DNA from: Pseudomonadota bacterium
GTDB lineage: Bacteria; Pseudomonadota; Alphaproteobacteria; Rhodobacterales; Rhodobacteraceae
Direction of reading: 5' to 3'
DNA: 64,000 nucleotides
Assembly: GCA_963205235.1 (NCBI GenBank)
Contig: CAUJIP010000053.1
Span: forward strand, 1-64,000
This document shows positions 6,695 through 17,260 of this stretch, in pieces. Positions within the stretch are counted from its first letter, which is position 1, and every line of letters starts with the position of its first letter. A program made the translations under genes and the position numbers. The notes under the pieces are model-generated. The model saw only the letters and a list, made by a program, of their open reading frames with translations, made no database searches and had not been told where the DNA came from.

Positions 6695-7198
6695 ATGGCA
6701 GAGGCGTTCAGAGGCGAGTTCTACCAGAAGGTAGACGGGAAGGCGCGGATCTCGATCCCGGCCGCCTTTCGCCGCATTCTGGAAGCCGACGATCCCCAAC
6801 CCAGCGAAAACGCGCGTCCTCGGCTGTACATGGTCTATGGCGGCAAGGGGCGGACCTTTGTCGAATGCTATTCCAAGCGCGGCGCTGACCAGCTGGCCAG
6901 TGACATCGAGGCGATGGACATGGGCTCGCCCGAACGGACGCGGGCGGAGCGCGATCTGATCAGCCGCAGCGTGATGGTGGAAATCGAACCGGATGGCCGG
7001 ATCGTCTTGCCGCAGAAGGTGCGCGAGAAGATGGGCTTCATCGGTGATCTTCCCGCCGGGGCCGAAGCGGCCTTTGCCGGGTTCACCAACCGGTTTCGCC
7101 TGTATCGCCGCGAGGTCTATGAGGCCGAGCTTGCCGAAGACGATGATGATGACATCGACCCGCTGACCCTGGTCGGGCGGCATAAGCGGACGGGGTAG
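6695..7198 (+). CDS. mraZ: Transcriptional regulator MraZ
   Basis: A 167-residue protein with two SpoVT/AbrB-like MraZ domains. The first is near the start ([20 protein letters not shown]) and the second is near residue 90 ([20 protein letters not shown]), each with the conserved D-x-K/R-G-R core. MraZ forms rings and represses its own dcw cluster by binding TGGG repeats; three candidate clusters lie upstream. A short acidic run (EDDDDDID) follows the second domain. The stop is 4 bases before rsmH, the usual order. Confidence 0.96.
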   Translation: MAEAFRGEFYQKVDGKARISIPAAFRRILEADDPQPSENARPRLYMVYGGKGRTFVECYSKRGADQLASDIEAMDMGSPERTRAERDLISRSVMVEIEPDGRIVLPQKVREKMGFIGDLPAGAEAAFAGFTNRFRLYRREVYEAELAEDDDDDIDPLTLVGRHKRTG

Positions 7199-7202
7199 CG
7201 CG

Positions 7203-8207
7203 ATGCCGGGTCCGCTGCCAGGCCAGACCTCTGATGCCCCCCATATCCCGGTATTGATCGAGGCAATCCTGCGGGAATGCGCGCCGATCACCGGCGTTTG
7301 GCTGGATGGCACGCTGGGGGCTGGCGGTTACACGCGCGAATTGCTGAAAGCCGGGGCGGACCGAGTGATCGGCGTTGACCGCGATCCTTTGGCCTTGCAG
7401 TTGGCCAAAGACTGGGCCGCGCCCTTTGGCGACCGGTGCCGGTTGGTGGCGGGGACGTTTTCCGACCTTGATGACCTTGCAGGCGAGGCGCTTGACGGCG
7501 TGGTGCTGGACCTTGGTGTCAGCTCGATGCAGCTGGACCTTGCCGAACGCGGGTTTTCCTTCATGAAGGACGGCCCCCTGGACATGCGGATGAGCCAGTC
7601 GGGGCCTTCGGCGGCGGATCTGGTCAACACCTCTGACGAAACCGTGCTGGCCGACATTCTTTACCACTACGGCGAAGAACGCGCCTCGCGCCGGATTGCG
7701 CATGCGATTGTCGCGGCACGAATGCAGGAGCCGATCACGACGACGGCGCGGCTGGCCGAGATCGTGGCGAAATGCCTGCCGCGCCCGAAGCCGGGGCAAA
7801 GCCACCCCGCGACGCGCAGTTTTCAGGCGATCCGCATCGCGGTGAACACCGAGTTCGAGGAACTGGCCGAAGGTCTTGCGGCGGCAGAGCGGGCGTTGAA
7901 ACCCGGTGGCCTTCTGGCGGTGGTGACGTTCCACAGCCTTGAAGACCGGATCGTCAAGCGCTTCTTCCAGCTTGCCAGCGGGCATGAGTCGAACGCCAAC
8001 CGCTATGCCCCGGCGCGGGCGGATACGACGGCGCGGTTCGAAATGGTGACGCGCAAGGCCGTGGCCCCCGATGACGCGGAAGTGGCGCGGAACCCCCGCG
8101 CGCGGTCGGCCAAGCTGCGCGTCGGACGGCGGACCGGGGCACCTGCACTCTCCCTCTCGTCGGCAGAGCTTGGTCTGCCCGAGATCAAACCGAAGGGACG
8201 CCGCTGA
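7203..8207 (+). CDS. rsmH: 16S rRNA (cytosine-1402-N4)-methyltransferase RsmH
   Basis: A 334-residue SAM-dependent enzyme that methylates N4 of C1402 in the ribosomal P site of 16S rRNA. Seen are [10 protein letters not shown] at the N-terminus, the SAM-binding [32 protein letters not shown], and [12 protein letters not shown] near residue 245, all family hallmarks. Length is normal. Formerly called MraW, it is the standard second gene of the dcw cluster. Its TGA overlaps the ftsL ATG by one base. Confidence 0.97.
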   Translation: MPGPLPGQTSDAPHIPVLIEAILRECAPITGVWLDGTLGAGGYTRELLKAGADRVIGVDRDPLALQLAKDWAAPFGDRCRLVAGTFSDLDDLAGEALDGVVLDLGVSSMQLDLAERGFSFMKDGPLDMRMSQSGPSAADLVNTSDETVLADILYHYGEERASRRIAHAIVAARMQEPITTTARLAEIVAKCLPRPKPGQSHPATRSFQAIRIAVNTEFEELAEGLAAAERALKPGGLLAVVTFHSLEDRIVKRFFQLASGHESNANRYAPARADTTARFEMVTRKAVAPDDAEVARNPRARSAKLRVGRRTGAPALSLSSAELGLPEIKPKGRR

Positions 8208-8560
8208 TGCGCCCGGTGTTGTATATCCTGTCGTTCCTTGCCCTGATCGCGCTGGGATTCTGGGCCTACCGCGAAAACTATGCGACGCAGGCGGCGTTGA
8301 AGGATGTTGAAGGCCTGCGCAGCGAAATCGCGGGTTTGCGCGAATCCCTTGCCGTGCAGCGGGCGGAATGGGCCTATCTGAACCGCCCCGACCGGCTGCG
8401 GCAGTTGGTGGATGCCAACTTCGACCGGCTTGGCCTGATGCCGATGGAACCCAGCCAGTTCGGCACGGCGGCTGCGGTGGCCTATCCCGCGCCGAAAATG
8501 CCCGAAGTCAGCTTTACCACCGATGTTCAGGGCACCATCACCACGGAAGAGGGGCTATAG
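8207..8560 (+). CDS. ftsL: Cell division protein FtsL
   Basis: A 117-residue bitopic membrane protein: a short cytoplasmic start, one transmembrane helix at about residues 4-20, then a periplasmic coiled coil at about 24-55 (LKDVEGLRSEIAGLRESLA) and the LNRPDRLRQLVDANFDRLGL segment typical of alphaproteobacterial FtsL. It scaffolds FtsB/FtsQ and activates FtsWI at the septum. The identity also rests on its place between rsmH and ftsI. The TGATG overlap with rsmH suggests coupled translation. Confidence 0.92.
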   Translation: MRPVLYILSFLALIALGFWAYRENYATQAALKDVEGLRSEIAGLRESLAVQRAEWAYLNRPDRLRQLVDANFDRLGLMPMEPSQFGTAAAVAYPAPKMPEVSFTTDVQGTITTEEGL

Positions 8561-8561
8561 C

Positions 8562-10352
8562 ATGCGCGTGCCGCTTCGCCCGCTTGCCCGGATCCTGCAG
8601 GCCCGTCAGGACGGGGTGAACCCCGACCAGATCGAAAAGGAAAACCTGCGCATCCGGCATGAAGGCATGCGCGAAAAGTCGCGGGGTCGGGCGCAGTTCC
8701 GGCTTTTGATCCTGTGCGTGACCTTTGTCGCCGCCTTTGCCACGATCGGCGCGCGCATGGGCCTGATGGCCGCAACCGAGCCGGTCGAACCCCGGACCAG
8801 CGCGCCGGGGGCCGAGATTGTGGCGGGCAGGGCGGATATCACCGACCGCAATGGCCGCATCCTTGCGACCAACATGACGACGCATTCGCTTTACGCCCAG
8901 CCGAAGGTGATGGTCGACCCCAAGGGCACGGCGGCCAAGCTGGCCGCGATCTTCCCCGAACTTGACGCAGCCGCCCTGGAGCGCCGCTTTACCGACGGAC
9001 GCAGCTTTGTCTGGATCCGCAAGGTTCTGTCGCCGGAACAGATGCAGATGGTGCATGAAATCGGCGATCCGGGGCTTTTGTTTGGCCCTCGCGAAATGCG
9101 GCTTTATCCAAATGGCACCCTTGCCGCACATGTGCTGGGGGGCGCGAGTTTTGGGGCCGAAGGCGTGCATTCGGCGGAAGTCATCGGCACGGCGGGGATC
9201 GAGAAGGCGCTGGATACACGGCTGCGCGATCCGGCCCAGGCGGGCAGTCCCCTGACCCTGTCGATTGACCTTTCGTTGCAGGCGACGGTCGAGGAAGTGC
9301 TGGATGCCGGCATGACCATGCTGAATGCCAAGGGGGCCGCAGCCATCCTGATGGATGCGCGCACCGGCGAGATTCTGGTCATGGCTTCTTTGCCGACGTT
9401 TGACCCGAACGACCGGCCCTCGCCGCTGGTCGACAAGGATGCTGAACCCGGCGACAGCCCGTTGTTCAACCGGGCGGTTCAGGGGGTGTACGAGCTGGGC
9501 TCGACCTTCAAGATTTTCGCCGTGGCGCAGGCGATGGAACTGGGTCTGGTGACGCCGTCGACGATGGTCGACGCCGATGCGCCGCTGATCTGGGGCAAGT
9601 ACAAGATCAAGGAATTCGACGGCCACAACTATGGACCGCTTCTGTCGGTGACGGATGTCATTGCCAAGTCTTCGAACGTCGGCACCGCGCATATCGCGCT
9701 GATGATCGGACCTCTGCGGCAGCAGGCCTTTCTGAAATCGCTGGGCTTTTTCGAGCCGACCCCGGTCGAACTGATCGAAGCGCCGGGGGCAAAGCCGCTG
9801 ATCCCGAAGAAGTGGCCCGAGATCGTGACCATCACCACCTCATACGGCCATGGCATGTCGGCCAGTCCGTTGCATCTTGCAGCGGCCTATGCAGCGATTG
9901 CCAATGGCGGGGTGATGATCAAGCCGACGCTTCTGAAACGTGACGGCGCCACAACCGGCGTGCGGGTGATGAGCGAGGAAACCGCCTCCGAATCCGTCAA
10001 GATGCTGCGCCGCGTGGTGGTCGAGGGTACTGCGACCCTGGGCGAGGTTCCGGGCTATGAAGTCGCGGGCAAGACCGGGACGGCGGAAAAGACCAAGAAG
10101 ACCGGCGGCTATTACGATGACAAGGTGATCAACACCTTTGCCGCGATGTTCCCGGCCTCGAACCCGCAATATGTGCTGATTGTGACGCTGGACGAACCCC
10201 TGGACACGACCATGTCAGAGGATCGCCACACCGCAGGCTGGACGGCCGTTCCCGTCGCCGCCGAGATCATCCGGCGTGTCGCTCCGCTGATGGGACTGCG
10301 CCCCAAGCTTGAACCCCCCGCAACGGATGCGGTAACAGCCGCCAGCAACTGA
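8562..10352 (+). CDS. ftsI: Septal peptidoglycan D,D-transpeptidase FtsI (PBP3)
   Basis: A class B penicillin-binding protein of 596 residues that cross-links septal peptidoglycan. After a cytoplasmic start, one membrane anchor lies around residues 47-65. The pedestal domain begins near GRADITDRNGRILATN. Catalytic motifs are STFK (active serine), SSN and KTGT, in that order. The ATG at 8562, one base after the ftsL stop, is chosen over an in-frame start at 8523 that would overlap ftsL. It acts with FtsW, which is not found in this window. Confidence 0.96.
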   Translation: MRVPLRPLARILQARQDGVNPDQIEKENLRIRHEGMREKSRGRAQFRLLILCVTFVAAFATIGARMGLMAATEPVEPRTSAPGAEIVAGRADITDRNGRILATNMTTHSLYAQPKVMVDPKGTAAKLAAIFPELDAAALERRFTDGRSFVWIRKVLSPEQMQMVHEIGDPGLLFGPREMRLYPNGTLAAHVLGGASFGAEGVHSAEVIGTAGIEKALDTRLRDPAQAGSPLTLSIDLSLQATVEEVLDAGMTMLNAKGAAAILMDARTGEILVMASLPTFDPNDRPSPLVDKDAEPGDSPLFNRAVQGVYELGSTFKIFAVAQAMELGLVTPSTMVDADAPLIWGKYKIKEFDGHNYGPLLSVTDVIAKSSNVGTAHIALMIGPLRQQAFLKSLGFFEPTPVELIEAPGAKPLIPKKWPEIVTITTSYGHGMSASPLHLAAAYAAIANGGVMIKPTLLKRDGATTGVRVMSEETASESVKMLRRVVVEGTATLGEVPGYEVAGKTGTAEKTKKTGGYYDDKVINTFAAMFPASNPQYVLIVTLDEPLDTTMSEDRHTAGWTAVPVAAEIIRRVAPLMGLRPKLEPPATDAVTAASN

Positions 10353-10374
10353 AACGGGCGGCACGGGGATCACG

Positions 10375-11856
10375 ATGGCAGAACGCGCAACACGGCTATC
10401 CGATCTGGGCCTGACCGCGCGGGCCGGACGCGACCCGGCGCTGTCGGGAATCACCGCAGACAGCCGCGCCGTGCGGGCGGGAATGCTGTTCGCGGCATTG
10501 CCCGGTACGGCCACCCATGGCGCAAAGTTCATCCCCGTCGCGCTGGAACAGGGGGCCGTGGCGATCCTGACCGATGCGGCGGGTGCAAAGCTTGCGGCGG
10601 AAATGCTGGCTGACAGCGAGGTGGCGCTGGTCGTGGCCGAAGACCCGCGCGCAGCGCTGGCCTGTGCGGCGGCCCTGTGGTTCGGGGCGCAACCTGAAAC
10701 GATGGTCGCGGTCACCGGCACCAACGGCAAGACCTCTGTCGCGACCTTTACCCGGCAGATCTGGGCCGCCTTGGGGCATGAGGCGATCAATATCGGCACG
10801 ACAGGGATTGAAGGCGCTTGGTCCGCGCCCTCCAGCCACACCACTCCCGATGCGATCACCTTGCAGAAGCTTTTGGCCGCAGCCGCTCAGGGCGGCGTGA
10901 CCCATGCGGCGATGGAAGCTTCCTCCCACGGGCTGGACCAGCGGCGGCTGGACGGGGTGCGACTGGTCGCGGGTGGCTTCACCAACCTGACGCAGGACCA
11001 TCTGGATTATCACGGCACGATGGCGGCCTATTTCGACGCCAAGGCCCAGCTTTTCACCCGACTTTTGCCCGAAGACGGCGTCGCGGTGGTGAACCTTGAC
11101 GGCGCGATGGGCTCTGAAGTCGCGGAACTTGCGCTGGCGCGGGGCCTGCGGGTGCTGACGGTCGGCAAGGGGCAGGGGGCTGACCTGCAAATCGCCGCCA
11201 CCCGGCCCGATGCGACCGGGCAAGAGGTGCGCTATCTTTGGCAGGGCCGCGCGTTCCAGACCCGGCTGGCGTTGATCGGCGCGTTTCAGGCCGAGAACGT
11301 GGCCGTGGCTGCGGGCCTTGCCATTGCCGCCGGTGACGCGCCCGAGGCGGTTCTGGCCGTCCTTCCCCGGCTGACCGGGGTCCGGGGCCGGATGCAACTG
11401 GCCGCAACCCGCCGGAACGGGGCGGCGGTCTATGTCGACTATGCCCATACGCCGGATGCCATTGAAACGGCGCTGAAGGCGCTGCGCCCGCATGTGATGG
11501 GGCGGATCATCGTCGTTTTCGGCGCAGGCGGTGACCGCGATCGCACCAAGCGCCCGCTGATGGGCGAGGCGGCCCGCAAGTATGCCGACGTCCTTTACGT
11601 CACCGACGACAACCCGCGCACCGAAGACCCCGCCAGCATCCGCGCCGCCATCCTTGCCGCTTGCCCCGATGCGAACGAGGTCGGCGACCGGGCCGAGGCG
11701 ATTCTGCGTGGGGTCGATGCCTTGCAACCCGGTGACGCGCTTCTGATCGCCGGCAAGGGCCACGAATCCGGGCAGGTCATCGGCACCGACATCTATCCGT
11801 TTGACGATGTGGAACAGGCCAGCGTCGCCGTGGCCGCCTTGGATGGGGTGATCTGA
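10375..11856 (+). CDS. murE: UDP-MurNAc-L-Ala-D-Glu:meso-diaminopimelate ligase MurE
   Basis: This cytosolic ligase adds meso-diaminopimelate to the peptidoglycan stem peptide using ATP. It has 493 residues with the usual three domains. The ATP-binding loop VTGTNGKTSVATF lies near residue 117, SHTTPDA and the lysine-carbamate region follow, and DNPRTEDP near residue 410 is the signature that selects diaminopimelate over lysine. It starts 22 bases after ftsI and its last base overlaps the murF ATG. Confidence 0.97.
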   Translation: MAERATRLSDLGLTARAGRDPALSGITADSRAVRAGMLFAALPGTATHGAKFIPVALEQGAVAILTDAAGAKLAAEMLADSEVALVVAEDPRAALACAAALWFGAQPETMVAVTGTNGKTSVATFTRQIWAALGHEAINIGTTGIEGAWSAPSSHTTPDAITLQKLLAAAAQGGVTHAAMEASSHGLDQRRLDGVRLVAGGFTNLTQDHLDYHGTMAAYFDAKAQLFTRLLPEDGVAVVNLDGAMGSEVAELALARGLRVLTVGKGQGADLQIAATRPDATGQEVRYLWQGRAFQTRLALIGAFQAENVAVAAGLAIAAGDAPEAVLAVLPRLTGVRGRMQLAATRRNGAAVYVDYAHTPDAIETALKALRPHVMGRIIVVFGAGGDRDRTKRPLMGEAARKYADVLYVTDDNPRTEDPASIRAAILAACPDANEVGDRAEAILRGVDALQPGDALLIAGKGHESGQVIGTDIYPFDDVEQASVAVAALDGVI

Positions 11857-13295
11857 TGGCGCTTTGGACCTCAGCCGACGCAGCGCTTGCCACCGGAGGG
11901 CGGGTGACCACCGACTGGCAGGCCAGCGGGGTTTCCATCGACACCCGGACTTTGCAGCCGGGCGAATTGTTCGTGGCGCTGAAGGATGTTCGTGACGGGC
12001 ATGACTTCGTGGCCGCCGCCTTGGCCAAGGGTGCTGCCGCCGCGCTGGTTTCGCGCATCCCCGATGGCGTGCCCGATACCGCACCGCTGCTGATTGTCCC
12101 GGATGTGCTGAAGGCGCTGGAAGGTCTTGGCACCTTCGCCCGTGCCCGCACCAGGGCCAAGGTCGTGGGCGTGACCGGGTCGGTCGGCAAGACATCGACC
12201 AAGGAGATGCTCCGCGCGATCCTGTCTGGGCAGGGCAAGACCCATGCCGCCGAGGCCAGCTATAACAATCACTGGGGCGTGCCCCTGACGCTGGCGCGGA
12301 TGCCCGACGACACCGACTATGCGGTGATCGAGATCGGGATGAACCACCCCGGCGAAATCGCTCCACTGGCCCGTCTGGCGCACCTGGATGTGGCGATGAT
12401 CACGATTGTCGCCCCCGCGCATCTTGAGGCGTTCGACAGCATCGAAGGCATTGCCCACGAAAAGGCCGCGATCTTCGAGGGGCTGAAACCGGGTGGCACC
12501 GCCGTTTATAACGCCGATCTGCCAACAACCCCGATCCTGCGGGCCAAGGCCTTGGCCATGGGGGCGCATCCGGTGGGCTTTGGCAGCGACGAAACGGCTG
12601 ACTGGCGTCTGGTCGAGGCGCGGATCAGTGATGACGCCACCGTCTGCCGCGCCAACCGGCGGGGCGAGGCGCTGCTGTACAAGGTCTCTTCCCCCGGTCG
12701 CCATTTCGCGTTGAACGCGCTGGGGGCGTTGGCGGTGGCCGAGGCGCTGGGGGCCGATCCGATGATTGCCGCCCATGATCTTGGCCGCTGGGCCCCGCCT
12801 GCGGGCCGGGGGCAGCGCGAAAGGATCACGCTGGATATTGTCGAGGAAACCTTCTTCGACCTGATCGACGATGCTTTCAACGCCAACCCCGCCTCGATGG
12901 CTGCCGCGCTGGATGTGCTGATTGCCGCCAGACCAACCGATGGCATCGGACGAGTCGGCAACGGTCGCCGCATCGCCATTCTGGGCGACATGCTGGAACT
13001 TGGCCTCGATGAAGCCACCCTGCACCGCGACATTGCCCGACACCCGGGTCTGCAGGCCGTGCATCTGATCCATTGCGTCGGCCCCCGGATGCAGGCGCTG
13101 CACGCAGCCTTGCCGCGCGGCCAAAGGGGCGAATGGGTCGAAACGGCAGAAGAGCTTGCCGCGCGCGCCCGGCATCTGGTTGACGCGGGGGATATCTTGC
13201 TGGTCAAGGGCTCCAAAGGGTCGAAAGTCAGTCGTGTCGTTGACGCCTTGCGCAAAATCGGGCAAGCCGCAGCGCCGAAGGAAGGGACCACCTGA
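11856..13295 (+). CDS. murF: UDP-MurNAc-tripeptide:D-Ala-D-Ala ligase MurF
   Basis: MurF, 479 residues, adds D-Ala-D-Ala to the UDP-MurNAc tripeptide in the cytosol. Visible are the N-terminal substrate domain (GVSIDTRTLQPGELFVALK), the ATP loop VTGSVGKTSTKEML near residue 110, YNNHWGVPLTLARMP, and the C-terminal DAFNANPASMAAALD segment. Length is slightly above E. coli MurF. It overlaps murE by one base, and mraY starts immediately after its stop. Confidence 0.97.
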   Translation: MALWTSADAALATGGRVTTDWQASGVSIDTRTLQPGELFVALKDVRDGHDFVAAALAKGAAAALVSRIPDGVPDTAPLLIVPDVLKALEGLGTFARARTRAKVVGVTGSVGKTSTKEMLRAILSGQGKTHAAEASYNNHWGVPLTLARMPDDTDYAVIEIGMNHPGEIAPLARLAHLDVAMITIVAPAHLEAFDSIEGIAHEKAAIFEGLKPGGTAVYNADLPTTPILRAKALAMGAHPVGFGSDETADWRLVEARISDDATVCRANRRGEALLYKVSSPGRHFALNALGALAVAEALGADPMIAAHDLGRWAPPAGRGQRERITLDIVEETFFDLIDDAFNANPASMAAALDVLIAARPTDGIGRVGNGRRIAILGDMLELGLDEATLHRDIARHPGLQAVHLIHCVGPRMQALHAALPRGQRGEWVETAEELAARARHLVDAGDILLVKGSKGSKVSRVVDALRKIGQAAAPKEGTT

Positions 13296-14378
13296 ATGTT
13301 CTACTGGCTGACAGAATTCTCGGACGGCGTAAGCGGTCTCAATCTCTTTCGCTATATCACCTTCCGGGCTGGCGGAGCCTTCGCGACGGCGCTGATCTTC
13401 GGCTTTATCTTCGGGCGGCCCCTGATCGACCTTCTGCGGCGCAAGCAGGGCAAGGGCCAGCCGATCCGCGATGACGGGCCGCAAAGCCACCTTGCCAAGG
13501 CGGGAACGCCGACGATGGGCGGGCTTTTGATCCTGTCGGCGCTCTTGGTGTCCACCCTGCTTTGGGCGCGGCTTGACAATCAATTTGTCTGGATCGTGGT
13601 TCTGGTGACGTTGGCCTTTGGCCTTATCGGCTTTGCCGACGATTTCGCCAAGGTGACCAAGCAGAACACCAAGGGCGTGTCGTCGCGCATCCGAATGGGG
13701 CTGGGCCTGCTGATCGCGGCGCTTGCCTCTTATGCCGCGTCGATGTTCCACCCGGCGGAGCTGACCAACCAGCTGGCCTTTCCGTTCTTCAAGGATGCGC
13801 TGCTGAACCTTGGCGTGTTCTTCGTGCCCTTCGGCATGGTGGTGATCGTCGGTGCGGCCAATGCGGTGAACCTGACCGATGGCCTTGACGGGCTGGCGAT
13901 CATGCCGGTGATGATTGCGGCGATGACCCTTGGCGTGATCGCCTATGTCGTCGGGTCTTCTGCGATTGCCGGTGACCTTGATATCCACGCCGTCCCCGGC
14001 ACGGCCGAGCTTCTGATCTTCACGGCAGCCCTCTTCGGGGCCGGGCTTGGCTTTCTGTGGTACAACGCCCCCCCGGCGGCGGTGTTCATGGGCGATACCG
14101 GGTCCCTTGCCCTTGGCGGGGCCCTTGGTGCCATCGCCGTCTGCACCAAGCACGAGATCGTTCTGGCAATCGTCGGCGGGCTTTTCGTGGTCGAGGCGCT
14201 GTCGGTGATCCTGCAGGTCCTTTACTACAAGCGCACCAAGAAACGCATCTTCCTGATGGCCCCGATCCACCACCATTTCGAGAAGAAGGGCTGGGCCGAA
14301 CCGCAGATCGTGATCCGCTTCTGGATCATCAGCCTGATCCTGGCAGTCGTGGGGCTGGCAACGCTGAAGGTGCGATAG
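13296..14378 (+). CDS. mraY: Phospho-N-acetylmuramoyl-pentapeptide transferase MraY
   Basis: A ten-helix inner-membrane enzyme of 360 residues that makes lipid I by moving phospho-MurNAc-pentapeptide to undecaprenyl phosphate. Hallmarks are [13 protein letters not shown], the catalytic [19 protein letters not shown] and the C-terminal [12 protein letters not shown] with the conserved histidines. It directly abuts murF. A GC hairpin follows its stop, so part of the transcription may end here before the LysM gene and murD. Confidence 0.97.
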   Translation: MFYWLTEFSDGVSGLNLFRYITFRAGGAFATALIFGFIFGRPLIDLLRRKQGKGQPIRDDGPQSHLAKAGTPTMGGLLILSALLVSTLLWARLDNQFVWIVVLVTLAFGLIGFADDFAKVTKQNTKGVSSRIRMGLGLLIAALASYAASMFHPAELTNQLAFPFFKDALLNLGVFFVPFGMVVIVGAANAVNLTDGLDGLAIMPVMIAAMTLGVIAYVVGSSAIAGDLDIHAVPGTAELLIFTAALFGAGLGFLWYNAPPAAVFMGDTGSLALGGALGAIAVCTKHEIVLAIVGGLFVVEALSVILQVLYYKRTKKRIFLMAPIHHHFEKKGWAEPQIVIRFWIISLILAVVGLATLKVR

Positions 14379-14416
14379 ACGGCCCTTGGGTCAGTGGCAC
14401 GACGGGATAGGTAGGA

Positions 14417-14440
14417 ACGGCGGGGCTGCGGTCCCGCCGT
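14417..14440 (+). terminator. Hairpin after mraY, terminator-like
   Basis: The stem ACGGCGGG/CCCGCCGT (8 bp, 8-base loop) is followed by TTCGCTATT, a poor T-tract. It lies in the 200-base gap that separates mraY from the LysM/solute-binding gene. A TTGACA at 14492 further along could belong to a separate promoter, but no good -10 was found. Confidence 0.55.
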
Positions 14441-14580
14441 TTCGCTATTGCGGGTGAATGTCGTTTCCTGTCAGCAGGTTCCTAGCGTCGCTTGACACAA
14501 TTTCGTCGCTTTGTGGCAAGAGTTCAGCCCGTTTCTCCCTTCACAAGGCCGCGCAATGACCGATGACTTCAGGGGAAAAA

Positions 14581-15675
14581 ATGCTCACGTCGATGACTCC
14601 AAGGGGCCTTGTGGCCGTGTCTGTTCTGGTGGCCGCGTTGCCGTTTGCCGCTGCGGCGCAGGACGCCTGCACCACCTATACCGTCAAGGACGGTGACACG
14701 CTGGGCGATATCGCGATGTCGGCCTATGGGTCCTATAACTATCAGATGATCTTCAACGCCAACCGCCAGGCCATAGGGGCAAACCCGACAAACCTGCCTG
14801 CGGGTCTGGAACTGATCCTGCCCTGCGAAGACGGACGTCTTACCGCCGACACCGAGTTGAACGCGGTCATCGAGAAGGAAACCGAAGAGCAGGAAGCCGC
14901 GTCGGACCCGAACCGTCCCTACGCGCCCCCGATCAAGTTCGTGACCGCCAATGACTGGAAACCCTTCACCGATGAAAGCCTGGAGGGCGGCGGCATCTAT
15001 GTGCGGATGGCGGCCACTGCGATGAAACGCGGCGGCAACGACGAGAACTACAAGATTTCCTACGTCGACGACTGGGGCTCGCACATCGATGTGCTGCTGC
15101 CGTCCAAGGCCTTCGACACCTCGATCGCCTGGTCGATGCCCGACTGTTCCAAGATCGACATGCTGGGCGAATTCGCGGTGAAGATGTGTACAGAGTTCAT
15201 GTTCTCGGACCCGATTTACGAAGTCGCCTATTCCTACTACACGCTGATCGACAGCCCCTATGCCGGGGCACGGGAATTCAAGGACTATGCCGGGGCCAAG
15301 ATCTGCCGCCCCGAAGGCTGGCCCACCAGTGACCTTGAGGTCGAGGGTCTGGCCGAGCCGGTGGTGACCTTTGTCCACCCGAAAAGCCCGATGGACTGCG
15401 CCGAGATGCTGCTGAACGGCGAGGTCGATCTCTATTCAATCGAGATCGAGACTTCGACCGCCAATTTCGAAGAGCTGGGTGCGACCGACAAGGTCGAACT
15501 GAACCCGGCGCTGGCGACGTTCAACACGCACCATTTCCTTGCGCACAAGTCGAATCCGAAGGCAGCCGAAATCATCGCCATGCTGAACAAGGGCCTGCTG
15601 GAAATGCGCGAGTCGGGCGAATGGTATGACATCGTTGCGACCGGGCTTGCGGAAGCCAACGCGCAAAGCAACTAG
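14581..15675 (+). CDS. LysM-domain solute-binding-like periplasmic protein
   Basis: A 364-residue exported protein joining a LysM peptidoglycan-binding domain to a family 3 solute-binding fold. The signal peptide ends near AAAAQDA. LysM covers about residues 27-75 ([18 protein letters not shown]), and after an acidic linker the binding domain runs from about 115 to the end. The ATG at 14581 is chosen because AGGGGA lies just before it; an ATG at 14563 is possible. It sits between mraY and murD, so the LysM domain may tether ligand sensing to the wall. No ABC permease is nearby, so it may be a sensor or scaffold rather than a transporter part. Confidence 0.8.
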   Translation: MLTSMTPRGLVAVSVLVAALPFAAAAQDACTTYTVKDGDTLGDIAMSAYGSYNYQMIFNANRQAIGANPTNLPAGLELILPCEDGRLTADTELNAVIEKETEEQEAASDPNRPYAPPIKFVTANDWKPFTDESLEGGGIYVRMAATAMKRGGNDENYKISYVDDWGSHIDVLLPSKAFDTSIAWSMPDCSKIDMLGEFAVKMCTEFMFSDPIYEVAYSYYTLIDSPYAGAREFKDYAGAKICRPEGWPTSDLEVEGLAEPVVTFVHPKSPMDCAEMLLNGEVDLYSIEIETSTANFEELGATDKVELNPALATFNTHHFLAHKSNPKAAEIIAMLNKGLLEMRESGEWYDIVATGLAEANAQSN

Positions 15676-15684
15676 CTCGGACTT

Positions 15685-15711
15685 GGGGGAGGGGCTTTCC
15701 CCTTCCCCTTT
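15685..15711 (+). terminator. Hairpin terminator after the LysM gene
   Basis: A 10-bp G/C stem (15685-15694 with 15699-15708, one G-T pair) has a 4-base loop and is followed by TTT. It lies between the LysM gene and murD, so murD may depend on read-through or on its own promoter. Confidence 0.55.
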
Positions 15712-15757
15712 CGCGTGCTCTCCCCTATCCCTGTCACGTCCAAAAGGGGGGCGATGC

Positions 15758-17158
15758 ATGATCCCGGTCAAGGGTTACAAAGGCGCGAAAGTGGCGGTGC
15801 TGGGGTTGGGCCGGTCGGGTCTGGCCACCGCGGCGGCCCTTGCGGCGGGCGGGGCGGAACCCCTGCTTTGGGATGACAGCCCCGAAGCCCGCGCGAAGGC
15901 GGAAGCGGAAGGGTTCACGCTGACCGACCTGACCCGTAACGCCGGTCTTGAGGGGGTCGCGGCGCTGATCACCAGCCCCGGCATTCCGCATCTTTACCCG
16001 GCCCCGCACCCCGTGATCGCCCGTGCGATTGCGGCGGGAATTCCGGTCGACAACGACATCGGCCTGTTCTTCCAATCTGCCGCCGACGATACTTGGGCCG
16101 AGATGGAGGTCCCGCCGAAAGTGGTGACGGTGACCGGATCGAACGGCAAGTCGACGACAACAGCGCTGATCCATCACATCCTGAAGGAAGCGGGGCGGCC
16201 GACGCAGATGGCGGGCAATATCGGCAAGGGCGTCCTGTCCATCGACCCGCCGCAGGATGGCGAGGTGGTGGTGCTGGAACTGTCCAGCTATCAGACCGAC
16301 CTTGCCCGCGCGTTGACCCCGGATGTCGCGGTCTTCACCAACCTTTCGCCGGATCATCTGGACCGTCACAACGGGATGGGCGGCTATTTCGCCGCCAAGG
16401 CGCGGCTGTTCACCCAAGGAGGGCCGGACCGTGCGGTCATCGGGGTGGATGAGGTTGAAGGGCAGTTTCTGGCCGGGCAATTGTCGCAAGGGGCGGCGGA
16501 TGACCGGGTGATCCGGGTATCTTCGGGGCAAAAGCTGGAAGGGTTCGGCTGGGCGGTCTTTGCGCGGAAGGGGTTCCTGACCGAATGGCGCAAGGGGCGG
16601 CAGGTGGCAAGCATCGACCTGCGCGAGATCAAGGGTCTGCCCGGCGCGCACAATCATCAGAATGCCTGCGCGGCCTATGCCGCCTGCCGCAGCCTTGGCA
16701 TCGCGCCAAAGCTGATCGAGGGCGCGCTGCACAGCTTTGCCGGCCTGCCGCATCGCAGCCAGTTGGTCGGCGAACGGGCCGGGGTGCGGTTCGTGAACGA
16801 CAGCAAGGCCACCAACGTGGACAGCGCGGCCAAGGCCTTGCAGGCCTTTCCCAATATCCGCTGGATCGCCGGTGGCATGGGCAAGGACGGCGGGATCGCG
16901 GGGTTGAAGCCGTTCCTCGGATCGGTCGTGAAAGCCTATCTGATCGGCCATTCTGCGCGGGATTTCGCGCTGCAGATCGGCGAGACCCCGCATGAGATCT
17001 GCGAGACGATGGAGTGTGCAGTAGCAAGGGCCGCCGAAGAGGCCGAGGCGGGCGAAGTTGTGCTTTTGGCCCCGGCGGCGGCAAGTTTCGATCAGTATCC
17101 GAACTTCGAGCGGCGCGGCGAAGACTTCACCGCCCGGGTCAAGGCGCTGATCGGCTGA
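15758..17158 (+). CDS. murD: UDP-MurNAc-L-alanine:D-glutamate ligase MurD
   Basis: MurD, 466 residues, adds D-glutamate to UDP-MurNAc-L-Ala. It shows the N-terminal Rossmann start [17 protein letters not shown], the ATP loop [18 protein letters not shown] near residue 125, [10 protein letters not shown], and the C-terminal [17 protein letters not shown]. The start at 15758 has a GGGG run 7 bases upstream and matches family N-termini; an earlier in-frame ATG at 15626 would overlap the previous gene. It is the last dcw gene here: ftsW, murG and murC, which usually follow, are replaced by convergent unrelated genes. Confidence 0.96.
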   Translation: MIPVKGYKGAKVAVLGLGRSGLATAAALAAGGAEPLLWDDSPEARAKAEAEGFTLTDLTRNAGLEGVAALITSPGIPHLYPAPHPVIARAIAAGIPVDNDIGLFFQSAADDTWAEMEVPPKVVTVTGSNGKSTTTALIHHILKEAGRPTQMAGNIGKGVLSIDPPQDGEVVVLELSSYQTDLARALTPDVAVFTNLSPDHLDRHNGMGGYFAAKARLFTQGGPDRAVIGVDEVEGQFLAGQLSQGAADDRVIRVSSGQKLEGFGWAVFARKGFLTEWRKGRQVASIDLREIKGLPGAHNHQNACAAYAACRSLGIAPKLIEGALHSFAGLPHRSQLVGERAGVRFVNDSKATNVDSAAKALQAFPNIRWIAGGMGKDGGIAGLKPFLGSVVKAYLIGHSARDFALQIGETPHEICETMECAVARAAEEAEAGEVVLLAPAAASFDQYPNFERRGEDFTARVKALIG

Positions 17159-17260
17159 CCGCCCTTGCCCCGTGTCACCGGGCAAGCGTCATTCCAGGGC
17201 AGCGGATGATCGAAGCGCACTTGCACAAAGATCGACCTGTTATCGGCCAGAAATGACCGA

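Noticed and set aside
10396-14276. Very long open frames on the minus strand (656 and 801 codons) across murE-murF-mraY
   Set aside because: They mirror the high-GC codon pattern of the plus-strand Mur genes, have Arg/Gly/His-rich low-quality protein sequence, and match no family.
14492-14520. A promoter with perfect TTGACA before the LysM gene
   Set aside because: No acceptable -10 element lies at 15-19 bases, so it was mentioned in passing and not called as a feature.
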